Numbered from the stretch's first letter, positions 1 to 9,155 are shown. The stretch is DNA of 64,000 bases from Actinomycetaceae bacterium (GCA_028724905.1 JAQYTG010000002.1:1-64000); one strand, 5' to 3'. Notes: generated by a model from the letters alone, not told the origin. Program-made: numbers and translations.

Positions 1-21
1 GTGATGGGTTGTTCCATAGTT

Positions 22-141
22 TTGGTGGTGGTCATAGTGGCAGGGAAACGCCCGTTCCCTTTCCGAACACGGAAGCTAAGCCTGCTCACGCTGATGGTAC
101 TGCACACGCCAGTGTGTGGGAGAGTAAGACACCGCCACCAA
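22..141 (+). rRNA. rrf: 5S ribosomal RNA
   Basis: The ends pair as helix I (GGTGGTG near 24-30 with CACCGCCACC near 130-139). Internal blocks typical of bacterial 5S rRNA are present: CCCGTTCCC, CCGAACACGGAAG and GGGAGAGTA. Length is about 117-120 nt depending on trimming. It sits at the left edge and is followed at once by a strong terminator, so it is read as the last gene of an rRNA operon whose 23S lies outside the window. Confidence 0.93.
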
Positions 142-151
142 CTAAACCTCT

Positions 152-199
152 AGTGGTGTGTCATTTTGAGCAGTAGTTCAGAATGACACACCACTTTTA
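152..199 (+). terminator. rRNA operon terminator
   Basis: A 14-bp perfect stem (AGTGGTGTGTCATT at 152-165 with AATGACACACCACT at 182-195) extends into a GU-containing upper stem and is followed by TTTTAATTTT. It lies about 10 nt downstream of the 5S gene, the expected place for the intrinsic terminator of the rRNA operon. Confidence 0.85.
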
Positions 200-237
200 A
201 TTTTCACCCCAGACCAGAATAAGACCCCACGGAGGCT

Positions 238-294
238 TATAGGCCAAATCGTGTTGCTGGGGGCTAGTAGGTTTCGTGCCATGTTTGGCCTATA
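238..294 (+). promoter_or_regulatory. Inverted repeat in azlCD leader
   Basis: TATAGGCCAAA (238-248) and TTTGGCCTATA (284-294) form an 11-bp perfect inverted repeat separated by 35 nt. Each arm is flanked by a CCCCACGGA copy (225-233 and about 297-305). It lies 70-125 nt upstream of azlC. It could be a looped two-site operator or a leader-RNA stem. The function is inferred from position only. Confidence 0.3.
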
Positions 295-363
295 CGCCCC
301 CACGGATGAGGCGTGACGACGCTAGCAGTGGCGCATCTGCACTGAATCGGAGGTCTTCGGTGC

Positions 364-1296
364 TTGCCTGGAGCGCTTCGAGGTAAGACGCATAGGTGCA
401 GTACCCTTAAGACTGTGGAAAATAGATCTCCCCGTCACGCTTCCAAAGATTGGCGCACAGAGTTTATGGCTGGCCTCAAGGTGGGTGTGCCAATTGCTTT
501 AGGGTATTTTGCGGTGTCTCTCGCTGTGGGGCTGTATTGGATGAAAAGCGGCTTTACCCCATTTGCATCGGGAATTTTTTCTGCGCTGAATGTGAGCAGT
601 ACCGGAGAGTTTGCTGCGCTCAGTATTATGGCTGCTCGCGGCGGACTTTTTGAATTGGCTCTCACCACTGCGCTCGTCAATATGCGTTATATCTTGATGA
701 GTGCGTCCCTTGCACAACGATTAGCTGGAAATGCCGGTACAGGAGCGCGACTTTTGCTGGCTTTTGGAATCACCGATGAAATCTATGCCGTCAATATCGG
801 GCGCACACGGCTTACAGCTTCCCACTATTTCGGGTCGATGCTGCTGCCAATTTTGGGATGGATAGCGGGCACCATCCTAGGAGCCGTAGTTGGGGAAGTG
901 ATTCCACCCTCGGTACAGGCAGCCGCTGGGATTTTGCTGTATGCCATGTTTGTGGCGATTGTGATCCCGCCGATTATGGGCAGCTCAAAAGTGGCCATTG
1001 TGGCGGCAATTGCGGCAGCTATCTCGGTGGTGTTGGCATACGCTCCTGGGGTGAGCGCTTTAGCCTTCGGTTGGAGGGTGATTATTGCGACGCTCGTGGC
1101 AGCTGGCCTAGGAGCCACGTTTTTCCCACATAATCCCGCTCATGTACATGAATCTGCTCGTACGAATGAATCTGTCGATGAATCACGCATCTCAAAAAAG
1201 CAGGGTGTACTGGGAGAAATTAATGAATCTGGCGAGCTGTTTAGTGAATCTGGCGAGCGAGAGGCGATCTCACAGGAAGACGGGAGGGAACAATAA
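364..1296 (+). CDS. azlC: AzlC-family branched-chain amino acid exporter, large subunit
   Basis: Large membrane subunit of an AzlC/AzlD (BrnFE-type) exporter, which in characterised relatives expels branched-chain amino acids or analogues such as azaleucine. The family core starts near residue 35 with the hydrophobic helix containing GVPIALGYFAVSLAVG, followed by further membrane segments to about residue 265. The start shown is TTG with GGAGG at 349-353; GTG 415 and ATG 466 are alternatives, and the family usually starts close to the latter. The C-terminal ~45 residues are a hydrophilic Asn/Glu/Ser-rich repeat (NESVDES, NESGELF, SESGERE) not part of the family. The stop codon overlaps the azlD start (TAATG), so the two subunits are translationally coupled. 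Confidence 0.85.
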   Translation: MPGALRGKTHRCSTLKTVENRSPRHASKDWRTEFMAGLKVGVPIALGYFAVSLAVGLYWMKSGFTPFASGIFSALNVSSTGEFAALSIMAARGGLFELALTTALVNMRYILMSASLAQRLAGNAGTGARLLLAFGITDEIYAVNIGRTRLTASHYFGSMLLPILGWIAGTILGAVVGEVIPPSVQAAAGILLYAMFVAIVIPPIMGSSKVAIVAAIAAAISVVLAYAPGVSALAFGWRVIIATLVAAGLGATFFPHNPAHVHESARTNESVDESRISKKQGVLGEINESGELFSESGEREAISQEDGREQ

Positions 1297-1607
1297 TGAG
1301 CTATTTGGCATGGGCGATTGCGGTGACGGCGATCGTCACCTATTCTTTGCGCGCTCTTCCGCTTGTAGCGCTGCGCGATGAAATTCGTTCCCCTTGGCTG
1401 GAATCTTTCTTTTATTATGTCCCGTGGGCGGTGCTGACGGCGATGGTGATTCCGGCGGTGTTTACCTCCACTAGTTCGCCAATTTCTGCGGCGATAGGAT
1501 TGATGGGAGCGATCATCCTAGCTCTCGCTCGACGTTCACTAATCACGGTGAGCTTGGGGGCTGCAGTCCTGGTGTGGTGTGCAGAATTACTCATGTCGCT
1601 GGTGTAG
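1296..1607 (+). CDS. azlD: AzlD-family branched-chain amino acid exporter, small subunit
   Basis: Small hydrophobic partner of AzlC, 103 residues with about four membrane segments, normal for AzlD. The segment YSLRALPLVAL near the N-terminus and the central FFYYVPWAVLTAMVIPAVF helix are typical. ATG overlaps the azlC stop by one base, indicating a two-gene operon making one heteromeric exporter at the inner membrane. No terminator is obvious directly downstream. Confidence 0.85.
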   Translation: MSYLAWAIAVTAIVTYSLRALPLVALRDEIRSPWLESFFYYVPWAVLTAMVIPAVFTSTSSPISAAIGLMGAIILALARRSLITVSLGAAVLVWCAELLMSLV

Positions 1608-1707
1608 TGCTTGCCGTATTTACTGGTTTGCTCGTTGTTGTGTGGCCGCCTCGGGTTTATCTCTGAGTACTCTGGCCTGATGGTCTGCCCCGCAGGTGGT
1701 CTCTTGC

Positions 1708-1730
1708 AAAAAGAGCACAGAAAAGTGCTC
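1708..1730 (-). terminator. Intrinsic terminator, minus strand
   Basis: Read on the minus strand this is GAGCAC, a 6-nt loop, GTGCTC, then five T (plus-strand A run 1708-1712). No intact minus-strand gene ends here now. It fits a transcript from the decayed sequence at about 1800-1950. Confidence 0.5.
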
Positions 1731-1995
1731 CTAGAAGATACTCACATAGTAGATATAAAGCAGCCCAAACTTTGAATCTATACCGCAGCAGAATTAATTC
1801 CCACAATCCCTACCGCCTCCTCCTATGCCGTCTCCTTCGCAGCAGCAGGCAGGATATATGCGCCTTCGGTTGCATCAAACAGCTCAGCTATCTGGCGTCT
1901 TCCCCTCAATCTCAATCAGGTGGTTAGGGGAGATTTTCAGCATAGATTTTCAGCTTCTGCAAGGCTGGTGAACGCTCATATAGCCAAGCTGCTAA

Positions 1996-2196
1996 AAGTT
2001 TTGGGATCGTTCTGACGGTCTTTATGGTTCTTCTTCCCGTGTGGGGGTCTTCGTGTGTGCAGCTTTGGGAGACTCACTGAATCTCAGCTTTGGCTACGTT
2101 GCGCCCCTTGTGCGAGATGACGGCGGCTGTGGTGAAAGCCATGCTGATGCTTGGGTCGGTACATTTTATGCTCGTGCGTTTAGTGAAGCGCTGTGA
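1996..2196 (+). pseudogene. Possible gene fragment of unknown family
   Basis: After an in-frame stop at 1993 the frame is open for 66 codons to TGA at 2194. It has a protein-like composition (for example GYVAPLVRDD and HADAWVGTFYARAF) and no convincing start. A terminator follows 32 nt later. An HTH-like fragment resembling the N-terminus of IS3-type OrfA lies overlapping and upstream in a different frame, so a frameshifted transposase or regulator remnant is possible. I do not recognise the family. Confidence 0.2.
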
Positions 2197-2227
2197 ATCT
2201 CAATAGATTATTCGTGGCAGCGTGCGG

Positions 2228-2254
2228 TGGGTGACGGCAGTCACCCATTTTTTG
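2228..2254 (+). terminator. Intrinsic terminator upstream of dnaK
   Basis: TGGGTGAC (2228-2235), loop GGCA, GTCACCCA (2240-2247), then seven T. It is a strong rho-independent terminator in the plus orientation that insulates the dnaK promoter from upstream transcription. Confidence 0.85.
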
Positions 2255-2338
2255 TTATGTAAGGCTACGGATTGCGCCAGAGGAGGTGGTGGAGTTTTCT
2301 GTATTTCTTCGTGCTGGAATAATCAGCCATCAGCAAAA

Positions 2339-2359
2339 GTTGAGTGATATAGACTCAAG
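2339..2359 (+). promoter_or_regulatory. HAIR element, HspR operator of dnaK operon
   Basis: GTTGAGT-N7-ACTCAAG matches the HAIR consensus CTTGAGT-N7-ACTCAAG at all but the first base. In actinobacteria HspR binds such sites to repress dnaK operons, and hspR is the last gene of this operon. A weaker HAIR-like copy (CTTGAGA-N7-ACTTCAA) lies at 2403-2423. The two sites bracket a possible promoter region upstream of the dnaK ribosome-binding site. Confidence 0.8.
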
Positions 2360-2490
2360 AAATGGATAGTCCATTGGACGAAACTCTAGTGGGTGATGCA
2401 TACTTGAGATATACAAACTTCAACATGGGTGACGTCAATCGCTGGGTTTCAGATAGTGCTGGCGTCACTAAATAAAAGGAGACATATATT

Positions 2491-4374
2491 ATGGCACGTG
2501 CAGTTGGAATTGACCTCGGTACGACGAACTCGGTTGTCACTGTCCTGGAAGGTGGAGAACCAACCGTTATCGCTAATGCGGAAGGTGCTCGCACCACCCC
2601 ATCTGTAGTTGGTTTTTCCAAGACGGGCGAAGTGCTCGTGGGGGAAATTGCTAAGCGTCAGGCCGTCACGAATGTGGAGCGCACGATCTCGTCGGTTAAG
2701 CGGCACATGGGGGATAATTCCTGGAAAGTTCGTATTGACGATAAAGATTACAATGCCCAGCAGATCTCGGCGTTTATTTTGCAAAAACTCAAGAAAGACG
2801 CAGAGGCCTATCTTGGTGAACCGGTGACTGATGCTGTGATTACGGTACCGGCTTACTTTAATGATGCGCAGCGCCAGGCCACGAAAGATGCTGGTCAGAT
2901 TGCTGGGCTGAATGTACAGCGTATCGTGAATGAGCCGACGGCAGCGGCTCTCGCTTATGGCCTTGAAAAAGGCAACGAAGACGAACTGATCTTGGTGTTT
3001 GACCTTGGTGGTGGCACGTTCGACGTCAGCCTTCTGGAAGTTGGCAAAGACGATGACGGCTTCTCTACCATTCAGGTGCGTGCTACCAGCGGCGACAATA
3101 AGCTCGGTGGAGATGACTGGGATCAACGCATTGTGAACTGGCTCGTTGAGCAGGTGAAGAATGGCTATGGTGTGGATCTGAGCAAAGATAAGGTGGCTCT
3201 GCAGCGTTTGAAAGAGGCAGCTGAGCAGGCCAAGAAAGAACTCAGCTCGGCCAGCTCGACCAACATTTCCCTGCAGTATCTCTCGATGACTGAAAACGGC
3301 CCTATCCACTTGGATGAGACGCTTACCCGTGCGCGTTTTGAGCAGATGACGAAAGATTTACTTGAACGCACTAAGACCCCGTTCCAACAGGTGATTGCTG
3401 ATGCGGGAATCAAAGTGAGCGAAATTGATCACGTGGTGCTCGTTGGTGGCTCCACTCGTATGCCTGCCGTCACTGATGTGGTGAAGAGTCTCACGGGCGG
3501 CAAAGATCCCAACAAAGGCGTGAATCCGGATGAAGTGGTGGCTGTAGGAGCTGCGCTGCAAGCTGGCGTCATTACCGGCGACCGCAAGGACGTATTGCTG
3601 ATCGACGTCACTCCGCTGAGCCTTGGCATCGAGACGAAAGGCGGCGTGATGACGAAGCTGATCGAGCGCAACACCGCCATTCCGACTAAACGTTCCGAAG
3701 TGTTTTCCACAGCCGAGGACAATCAGCCGAGCGTGCTCATTCAGGTCTATCAGGGTGAGCGTTCGTTTGCCCGTGATAACAAGTTGTTGGGCACGTTTGA
3801 ACTCACGGGGATTGCTCCGGCTCCGCGCGGAATGCCACAGATTGAGGTTGCTTTCGACATCGACGCCAACGGTATCGTGCACGTGAGCGCTAAAGATCGT
3901 GGCACCGGCAAGGAACAGAGCATCACGATTACCGGTGGTTCTGCTCTCTCCAAGGAAGACATCGAGCGTATGGTGGCGGAGGCCGAAGCGCACGCCGCTG
4001 AGGACGAAAAGCGCAAGGAAGAAGCTGATGTGCGCAACCTTGCCGAACAGCAAGTGTATTCGATTGAGAAGCTGCTCAAAGACAACGCTGACAAACTCGA
4101 TGATGCCGTCTCGAATGAAGTGAAAGAGGCCAACGAGAAGCTACGTAAAGCTCTTGAGGGTGACGACATTGAGGCGATTAAATCTGCGCAAGAGGAGCTC
4201 AACACTAAGGCTCAGAAGATTGGTGAGGCGCTCTATGCTCAGGCTGCTGAGCAGCAGGGTGCTGGAGCTGCTGGTGCTGATGGCTGGACGGATGCCGCCA
4301 AAGCCGCAGGTGCTGGTGCTGGTGACGACGACGTGGTAGACGCAGAAATTGTGGATGACGACGACGCCAAGTGA
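2491..4374 (+). CDS. dnaK: Chaperone protein DnaK (Hsp70)
   Basis: Cytosolic ATP-dependent Hsp70 that binds exposed hydrophobic stretches of unfolded proteins and works with DnaJ and GrpE. The sequence opens with the ATP-binding motif [11 protein letters not shown] and contains [14 protein letters not shown] (about residue 170). The interdomain linker [14 protein letters not shown] lies near 370-385, followed by the beta substrate-binding domain. It ends in the acidic tail [16 protein letters not shown]. Length 627 is normal. ATG is preceded by AAAGGAGA. It is first gene of dnaK-grpE-dnaJ-hspR, under a HAIR element. Confidence 0.98.
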   Translation: MARAVGIDLGTTNSVVTVLEGGEPTVIANAEGARTTPSVVGFSKTGEVLVGEIAKRQAVTNVERTISSVKRHMGDNSWKVRIDDKDYNAQQISAFILQKLKKDAEAYLGEPVTDAVITVPAYFNDAQRQATKDAGQIAGLNVQRIVNEPTAAALAYGLEKGNEDELILVFDLGGGTFDVSLLEVGKDDDGFSTIQVRATSGDNKLGGDDWDQRIVNWLVEQVKNGYGVDLSKDKVALQRLKEAAEQAKKELSSASSTNISLQYLSMTENGPIHLDETLTRARFEQMTKDLLERTKTPFQQVIADAGIKVSEIDHVVLVGGSTRMPAVTDVVKSLTGGKDPNKGVNPDEVVAVGAALQAGVITGDRKDVLLIDVTPLSLGIETKGGVMTKLIERNTAIPTKRSEVFSTAEDNQPSVLIQVYQGERSFARDNKLLGTFELTGIAPAPRGMPQIEVAFDIDANGIVHVSAKDRGTGKEQSITITGGSALSKEDIERMVAEAEAHAAEDEKRKEEADVRNLAEQQVYSIEKLLKDNADKLDDAVSNEVKEANEKLRKALEGDDIEAIKSAQEELNTKAQKIGEALYAQAAEQQGAGAAGADGWTDAAKAAGAGAGDDDVVDAEIVDDDDAK

Positions 4375-4517
4375 CGCAGCGCAGTGTGACGGTGAGTGCT
4401 GATGCGTGCGCTGGGTGTATGGCCATCCAAGTAGCGCAGACGTTAAGCGATATAGGTGTGAGTCGGCGTGGCGGGTGTGAAGGTGCTGCCCGCCGGCTCC
4501 CGTGAGAGGAAAGTGTG

Positions 4518-5288
4518 ATGGCAGAAGATAAAGATGCCGCGCGCGATGATGGCCTCAAGGCAGACGAGACCATCACACACCAAAGTGGCTCCAGCGCAAA
4601 CGAGTCGGATGAGTCTGCACAGCAAGGAGAGCGGGGGGACGATTTGCCTTCAGTGAACGAGCAGACCTCAGCTGAGCCGGCAAGTGATCCCTCAGTATCT
4701 GCTGACTCAACATCGACAGACTCAACTTCGGCAGACTCAGCTTCGGCACATTCTGTAGCCGAGCAGACTTCGGCCGAGCCAGCTTCGATGGAGTCAGAGC
4801 CAGCCGATACAATAGATGATGTGCCGGAACTAAGTGAATTGGATGAGGCTCTGTTGAAAGTGGCGCAGCTGGAGGAACAGTTGGCGCGGCGTAACGCAGA
4901 TCTCTACAACGTGCAGCAGGAATACAACGGCTATGTGAAACGATCCAAAGCAGAGGCGCTCGTCCAGTTTGATCTGGGGAAAGCGAAGGTGCTGGAGGGG
5001 CTCATTCCGGTGCTAGACAACGCCCACCTCGCGCGTGAGCACGGCGAGCTGGACGGCCCTGCAGGGAAAGTAGTGGACGAATTGGAGCACATTCTCGCCA
5101 CGAACTTCTCTATGGAACGATTTGGGGCCGTGGGGGATGCTTTCGACCCCGCTATCCATGAGGCGCTTATGCACTCCACGAGTGCAGATGTGGAATCCGA
5201 GCAGGTCAATGTGGTGATGCAGCCTGGGTATCGCACTGCCGACAAGGTGTTGCGGCCAGCCCGCGTGGGTGTGGTGAGCCCACAGTAG
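4518..5288 (+). CDS. grpE: Nucleotide exchange factor GrpE
   Basis: GrpE dimerises through a long helix and releases ADP from DnaK. The conserved part begins near residue 105 (coiled-coil with ARRNADLYNVQQEYNGYVKR, then LIPVLDNAHLAREH) and ends with the beta-domain signature GYRTADKVLRPARVGVV. The first ~100 residues are acidic low-complexity sequence with Ser/Thr/Ala/Asp repeats (TSTDSTSADSASAHS and two TSAEPAS-like copies), longer than usual. GTG 4515 directly precedes the chosen ATG, which has GAGAGGA at the better spacing. The 143-nt gap from dnaK shows no terminator. Confidence 0.95.
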   Translation: MAEDKDAARDDGLKADETITHQSGSSANESDESAQQGERGDDLPSVNEQTSAEPASDPSVSADSTSTDSTSADSASAHSVAEQTSAEPASMESEPADTIDDVPELSELDEALLKVAQLEEQLARRNADLYNVQQEYNGYVKRSKAEALVQFDLGKAKVLEGLIPVLDNAHLAREHGELDGPAGKVVDELEHILATNFSMERFGAVGDAFDPAIHEALMHSTSADVESEQVNVVMQPGYRTADKVLRPARVGVVSPQ

Positions 5289-5506
5289 CGAGCTTGCAGT
5301 TACGAACTCGCAGCGGCAAGGGCGCGCTAGCTAAAATGCGCGAGCCAAAGCGGCGTGCGCGTGGACGTTTGTGTAGTGGACGCGGGGTGGACATTCATGT
5401 GGTGGATGTTTACGTGGACGTCCATGCGTCGGCGTTCACGCACCCGCTGCTGTTTGAGACTATCTGTAGCTCTTTGAAAAATCTAGATATATAAGGAGGT
5501 GGACTG

Positions 5507-6541
5507 ATGGCGAGTCAGGATTGGATAGCGAAAGATTTCTATCAAGCGCTGGGAGTGGCCAAGTCTGCCACCCAAGATGACATTAAAAAGGCGTATCGAA
5601 AACTCGCTCGTCAATATCATCCTGATCAGAACCCAGGAGATAAAAAGGCTGAAGAGAAATTCAAGGAAGTCTCTGAGGCCTACCAAGTGCTGAGTAACGA
5701 AGAAGACCGTCGCCAATATGATGCTATCAGAGCGATGGGTGCTGGCGGGGCGCGCTTTTCTGCGGGCGGCTCCGGCACTGGGGGATTTGACGACATTTTC
5801 TCGATGTTCAACGGTGCTGGCGGTAACGTCCGATTTTCCACGAGCGGGACGGGAACGCCTGGGCTGGACGACATCCTCTCGCAGATGTTCGGCAGCGGAG
5901 CTCCTACGAGGGGTAGTACTGGCGGATATGGATCAGCTGGATCTGCTGGCGCGGGGGGAGGCTTCAGCAGCTTCCTACGCCGGCCACAGCGCGGTAAAGA
6001 CGTGACGGCGAGTGTCTCGTTGCCATTGCGCGATGCCGTGAGCGGAGCCACTGTGAAGGTGGGTTCTGGCGATGGGCGGAAAGTTACTGCAAAGATACCG
6101 GCAGGAGTGGCCGATGGGCAGAAAATCCGCATCGCCGGCAAAGGTGGAGCTGGTCAAAACGGTGGAGAACCAGGAGATATCCTGGTTACGGTGCACGTGG
6201 AGCCGCATCCGGTCTATGAGCTCAAAGGTAAAGACGTCTACGTAAATGTTCCGGTGAGCTTTGATGAAGCGGCGCTGGGAGCCACGATAGAGGTGCCGAC
6301 GCTGCAAGGTGACGCCGTGAAAGTGAAAATTCCAGCTGGGTCGAGCACCGATAAACTCATGCGGGTGAAAGGTAAAGGACTCACCTCGGGGCGCGGTAAT
6401 GCTGGCAACCTATTTGTACGAGTGAAAGTTGTGGTACCGAAAAAACTCTCCGAGGAGAGCCGAGCGGCCGTAGAGGCTTTTCGCAATGCTGCTCATGGAG
6501 CCGATCCCCGTGCGGAATTTCGGGAGATGGCACGGGTCTGA
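5507..6541 (+). CDS. dnaJ: Co-chaperone DnaJ, zinc-finger-less type
   Basis: J-domain protein that stimulates the DnaK ATPase. The J domain spans residues 10-75 with HPD at 38-40. A Gly/Phe/Ser-rich region (80-150) and two C-terminal beta domains (about 160-330, with PAGVADGQKIRIAGKG) follow. No cysteines were seen, so the four CxxCxGxG zinc repeats are absent and this is a type II (CbpA-like) J protein despite its place in the dnaK operon. AAGGAGG lies 6 nt before the ATG. A second, zinc-finger DnaJ elsewhere in the genome would be expected by analogy with other actinobacteria (inference). Confidence 0.95.
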   Translation: MASQDWIAKDFYQALGVAKSATQDDIKKAYRKLARQYHPDQNPGDKKAEEKFKEVSEAYQVLSNEEDRRQYDAIRAMGAGGARFSAGGSGTGGFDDIFSMFNGAGGNVRFSTSGTGTPGLDDILSQMFGSGAPTRGSTGGYGSAGSAGAGGGFSSFLRRPQRGKDVTASVSLPLRDAVSGATVKVGSGDGRKVTAKIPAGVADGQKIRIAGKGGAGQNGGEPGDILVTVHVEPHPVYELKGKDVYVNVPVSFDEAALGATIEVPTLQGDAVKVKIPAGSSTDKLMRVKGKGLTSGRGNAGNLFVRVKVVVPKKLSEESRAAVEAFRNAAHGADPRAEFREMARV

Positions 6542-6780
6542 GCACTACCAGCCTGGAGCGGATAAGCCTAGAGCAAATTCCTCTTAGACGGATTCTAGCT
6601 AGGTAGGTTCTGCCTAGGGGGCTGTCTAAGTGGATTCTACCCAGAGGGGTTTCGCCTGGGCAGATCCCATTGGGGCGGATGCTACCTAGGCGGGTTCTGT
6701 CTAGGTGAGTTCTGCCTGGAAAAGATTCTGCCTAGGCGGATTCTGCCTGGACAAGCGAATTGCGTCTGGAACGGTTTCAA
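6541..6780 (+). repeat. Degenerate tandem repeat between dnaJ and hspR
   Basis: About ten imperfect copies of a roughly 20-nt unit resembling GGATTCTGCCTAGGC run head to tail, with copies clear near 6600-6625, 6690-6715, 6715-6735 and 6728-6755. No gene is seen in the 425-nt dnaJ-hspR gap; the remaining 170 nt before hspR show nothing recognised. Confidence 0.65.
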
Positions 6781-6967
6781 GTTTGCTCCGGCGGTGGAGG
6801 AGCGGCGGCCACAACTCTGGTGCTAGTGAGTTAGGCTAGGTGGGGATGGTTTTGAGACTCGCGGCGCGCCAGAGCACATGACGTGATGATCTGCGCGCAA
6901 AAGTCTGTATGCGGGTAATGTAGATCACGTACGGGTGGTCGATAGAGTTGATATGAAAGGGCGAGTG

Positions 6968-7483
6968 ATGGCAAAGATACAGCGAGATGCGCCGATTTTG
7001 ACGGTGAGCGTGGCTGCCGAGCTCGCTGGAATGCACCCGCAGACGGTACGCCAATACGACCGGCTTGGACTGGTGGTGGCGAGCCGCACTCGTGGCGGTG
7101 GGCGGCGCTACTCGCTCGCGGATGTAGACCGGCTCATCGAAATCCAACGTATGAGCCACGACGAGGGAATCAATCTCGCCGGAATTGCCCACATTTTGAG
7201 GTTACAAGATCAAGTGGTGCAGCTGCGCGAGAAAAATAATCAGCTCGAAAAGCGCCTGGCGCGACTGCGTGAGCTTGAAAACGATATGCGCGATCAACTC
7301 GAACGCAAGCACTCTCTGGATCGTCGCGTATTCGCGGCCGATTCAAACGGGTTTGTGACGATGGCTCAAGGGGTTGAACTACTGCGCCAAGCGTTGCGAA
7401 AGGTGAATACCGTTTCAGAAAGCCAAGATGTCGTGGTGTGGCGGCCACGAGCGGTGACACTCTTTCCCCAAGATCAGGTGTAG
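6968..7483 (+). CDS. hspR: HspR, MerR-type heat-shock repressor
   Basis: Autoregulatory repressor that binds HAIR sites and uses DnaK as co-repressor in characterised actinobacteria. The N-terminus has the MerR-type winged HTH (LTVSVAAELAGMHPQTVRQYDRLGLV, with GGRRYSLADVDRL). A dimerising coiled coil follows (about residues 80-115, REKNNQLEKRLARLRELEN). The start is ATG 6968 with GAAAGGG ahead; in-frame ATG 6953 and GTG 6935 are alternatives. The 171-residue product is somewhat longer at its C-terminus than typical HspR. Last gene of the heat-shock operon. Confidence 0.93.
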   Translation: MAKIQRDAPILTVSVAAELAGMHPQTVRQYDRLGLVVASRTRGGGRRYSLADVDRLIEIQRMSHDEGINLAGIAHILRLQDQVVQLREKNNQLEKRLARLRELENDMRDQLERKHSLDRRVFAADSNGFVTMAQGVELLRQALRKVNTVSESQDVVVWRPRAVTLFPQDQV

Positions 7484-7784
7484 GTGCCGCATCTAGCTTG
7501 TCGAGATTCCGCCTGTAGGGCAGATGTATGACGAGGGGTGGTCAGGTTTTCTTGCTTGAGGTGGGCTGATACTATCGGTCGGTCATTTTCGCTATCACAT
7601 CTCCTGAAGGTCCACTGTCTCCTGAACGTCCACTGAACGAAGAGCTGACCGATGAGATGTCTCGCCATTGCACTGGTGAAGTATTTAAAATTGGGCTGGA
7701 CTACCCGTTGTGGCGAGGTGAAAGTGACAGCTGTGACGGAGCGTGAGAACGAGGCATAAGAAACGGCGAAAGACTAGGTGTGGC

Positions 7785-9155
7785 ATGACTATAGTTGACA
7801 AGCACTATGAAAAGACCGTCAAAGTGGCGCTGCTGGGAGCTGGCACAGTAGGTACTCAAGTGGCGCGTTTGCTCAGTGAGCAGCACGATCTGCTCTCCGC
7901 CCGAGCTGGAGCAAACTTGCAGCTCATTGGTATCGCTGTGCGTCATCTCGACGCTCCCAGAGATCCAGTGATTGATCGCGCGCTGCTCACTGATGATCCT
8001 ATCCCGCTCATTGAGCAAGCTGATATCGTGATTGAACTCATCGGTGGGATTGATGTGCCTCTCAAACTGGTGCGTTTCGCGTTGGGAAACGGGGTCAGCG
8101 TCGTCACTGGCAATAAAGCGCTGCTCGCTACGCATGGGCCAGAACTCTACGATTTGGCAGCGGAAAAAGACGTCGATCTGTACTATGAGGCGGCAGTAGC
8201 GGGAGCGGTGCCGGTGGTGTATGGTCTGCGAGAGTCGCTCGCAGGAGATGAAGTACAGGCCGTGATGGGGATTCTCAATGGCACGACGAACTTTATTCTC
8301 GATGAAATGAGCGCCAAAGGAATCAGCTTTGACGAAGCGCTCAAACTGGCTCAAGAGCTCGGCTATGCAGAGGCAGATCCGAGCGCAGACGTAGATGGGG
8401 CAGATGCGGCAGCTAAGATCGCAATCCTGGCTTCGCTCGCTTTTCATACGCGGGTGAGTGTAAGTGACGTGCACGTCCAGGGAATTCGTTCGATTACGGC
8501 TGGTGATATTGCGGCAGCCCAGAGTGCTGGCTATGAGATCAAATTGATTGCTTCTGCCCGCCGGAGAGCTGATGGGATTGCGTTGGTGGTGGCTCCGAGC
8601 CTCGTGAGCACCAGTAATCCGCTCGCTGGTATCCACGGATCTTTCAACTCGGTTTTGATTGATGCCGTTTCCGCTGATCGCCTGATGTTCTACGGGCGGG
8701 GAGCTGGGGGAGCTCCGACGGCAAGTGCGGTGTTGAGCGATCTTGTAGCTGCTGCGGCAAAGAAAGTGGTGGGTGGCCACGCTCCTCGTGAACTGGTGAT
8801 CGACCAGTTGCCCGTGGTTGAACCTGATGAGACGACGCTGCGTTTCTATATTAAGGTGCTGGTGAGTGAGAAAAGCACAGGTGTGCTCTCGTCGATTACG
8901 CGCGTCTTTGCTGATAACGACGTGTCGATTTCTTCTATCCGCCAAAATCCTTTGGATGGTGCTGAAGCGGAAGCTGCTCGGGCTGGGCTAGCAGAGCTAG
9001 ACAATGGTGGTGATCACGCCGATGAAAAGTTGGCTTACGTGACAGTGATGACCCACGATTCTCTACACAAAAATATGCGCTCGGTTGTGGCAGCATTAGG
9101 TAGTGTTGAAGGAGTGTGGAACGTAGCAACTGTGCTGCGGGTGGAAGAAGACTAG
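7785..9155 (+). CDS. hom: Homoserine dehydrogenase
   Basis: NAD(P)H-dependent reduction of aspartate semialdehyde to homoserine, the branch-point to threonine and methionine. The Rossmann motif GAGTVGTQVA is at residues 18-27. The catalytic core contains VVTGNKALLA, GILNGTTNFIL and DVDGADAAAKIAILAS. A C-terminal ACT domain (about 365-450, FYIKVLVSEKSTGVLSSITRVF) indicates feedback control, probably by threonine. ATG 7785 is preceded by an AGGTG; an in-frame GTG at 7743 adds 14 basic residues and is less likely. thrB follows 26 nt downstream in the same operon. Confidence 0.97.
   Translation: MTIVDKHYEKTVKVALLGAGTVGTQVARLLSEQHDLLSARAGANLQLIGIAVRHLDAPRDPVIDRALLTDDPIPLIEQADIVIELIGGIDVPLKLVRFALGNGVSVVTGNKALLATHGPELYDLAAEKDVDLYYEAAVAGAVPVVYGLRESLAGDEVQAVMGILNGTTNFILDEMSAKGISFDEALKLAQELGYAEADPSADVDGADAAAKIAILASLAFHTRVSVSDVHVQGIRSITAGDIAAAQSAGYEIKLIASARRRADGIALVVAPSLVSTSNPLAGIHGSFNSVLIDAVSADRLMFYGRGAGGAPTASAVLSDLVAAAAKKVVGGHAPRELVIDQLPVVEPDETTLRFYIKVLVSEKSTGVLSSITRVFADNDVSISSIRQNPLDGAEAEAARAGLAELDNGGDHADEKLAYVTVMTHDSLHKNMRSVVAALGSVEGVWNVATVLRVEED

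Larger units (their letters stand above)
1608..2227. other. Gene-poor decayed interval between azlD and dnaK
   Basis: No intact gene was found here. The minus strand holds an HTH-like peptide fragment (RRQIAELFDATEG near 1825-1905) ending before a minus-strand terminator. The plus strand holds an open stretch ending at 2196 before a plus-strand terminator, with an HTH-like AGERSYSQAAKSFGI fragment just upstream in another frame. Two terminators facing outward from broken coding sequence suggest the remains of one or more small genes or an insertion element. Confidence 0.4.

Noticed and set aside
2449..3309. 286-codon minus-strand frame inside dnaK
   Set aside because: Long antisense frame produced by dnaK codon usage; dnaK is certain and no start signal exists on the minus strand.
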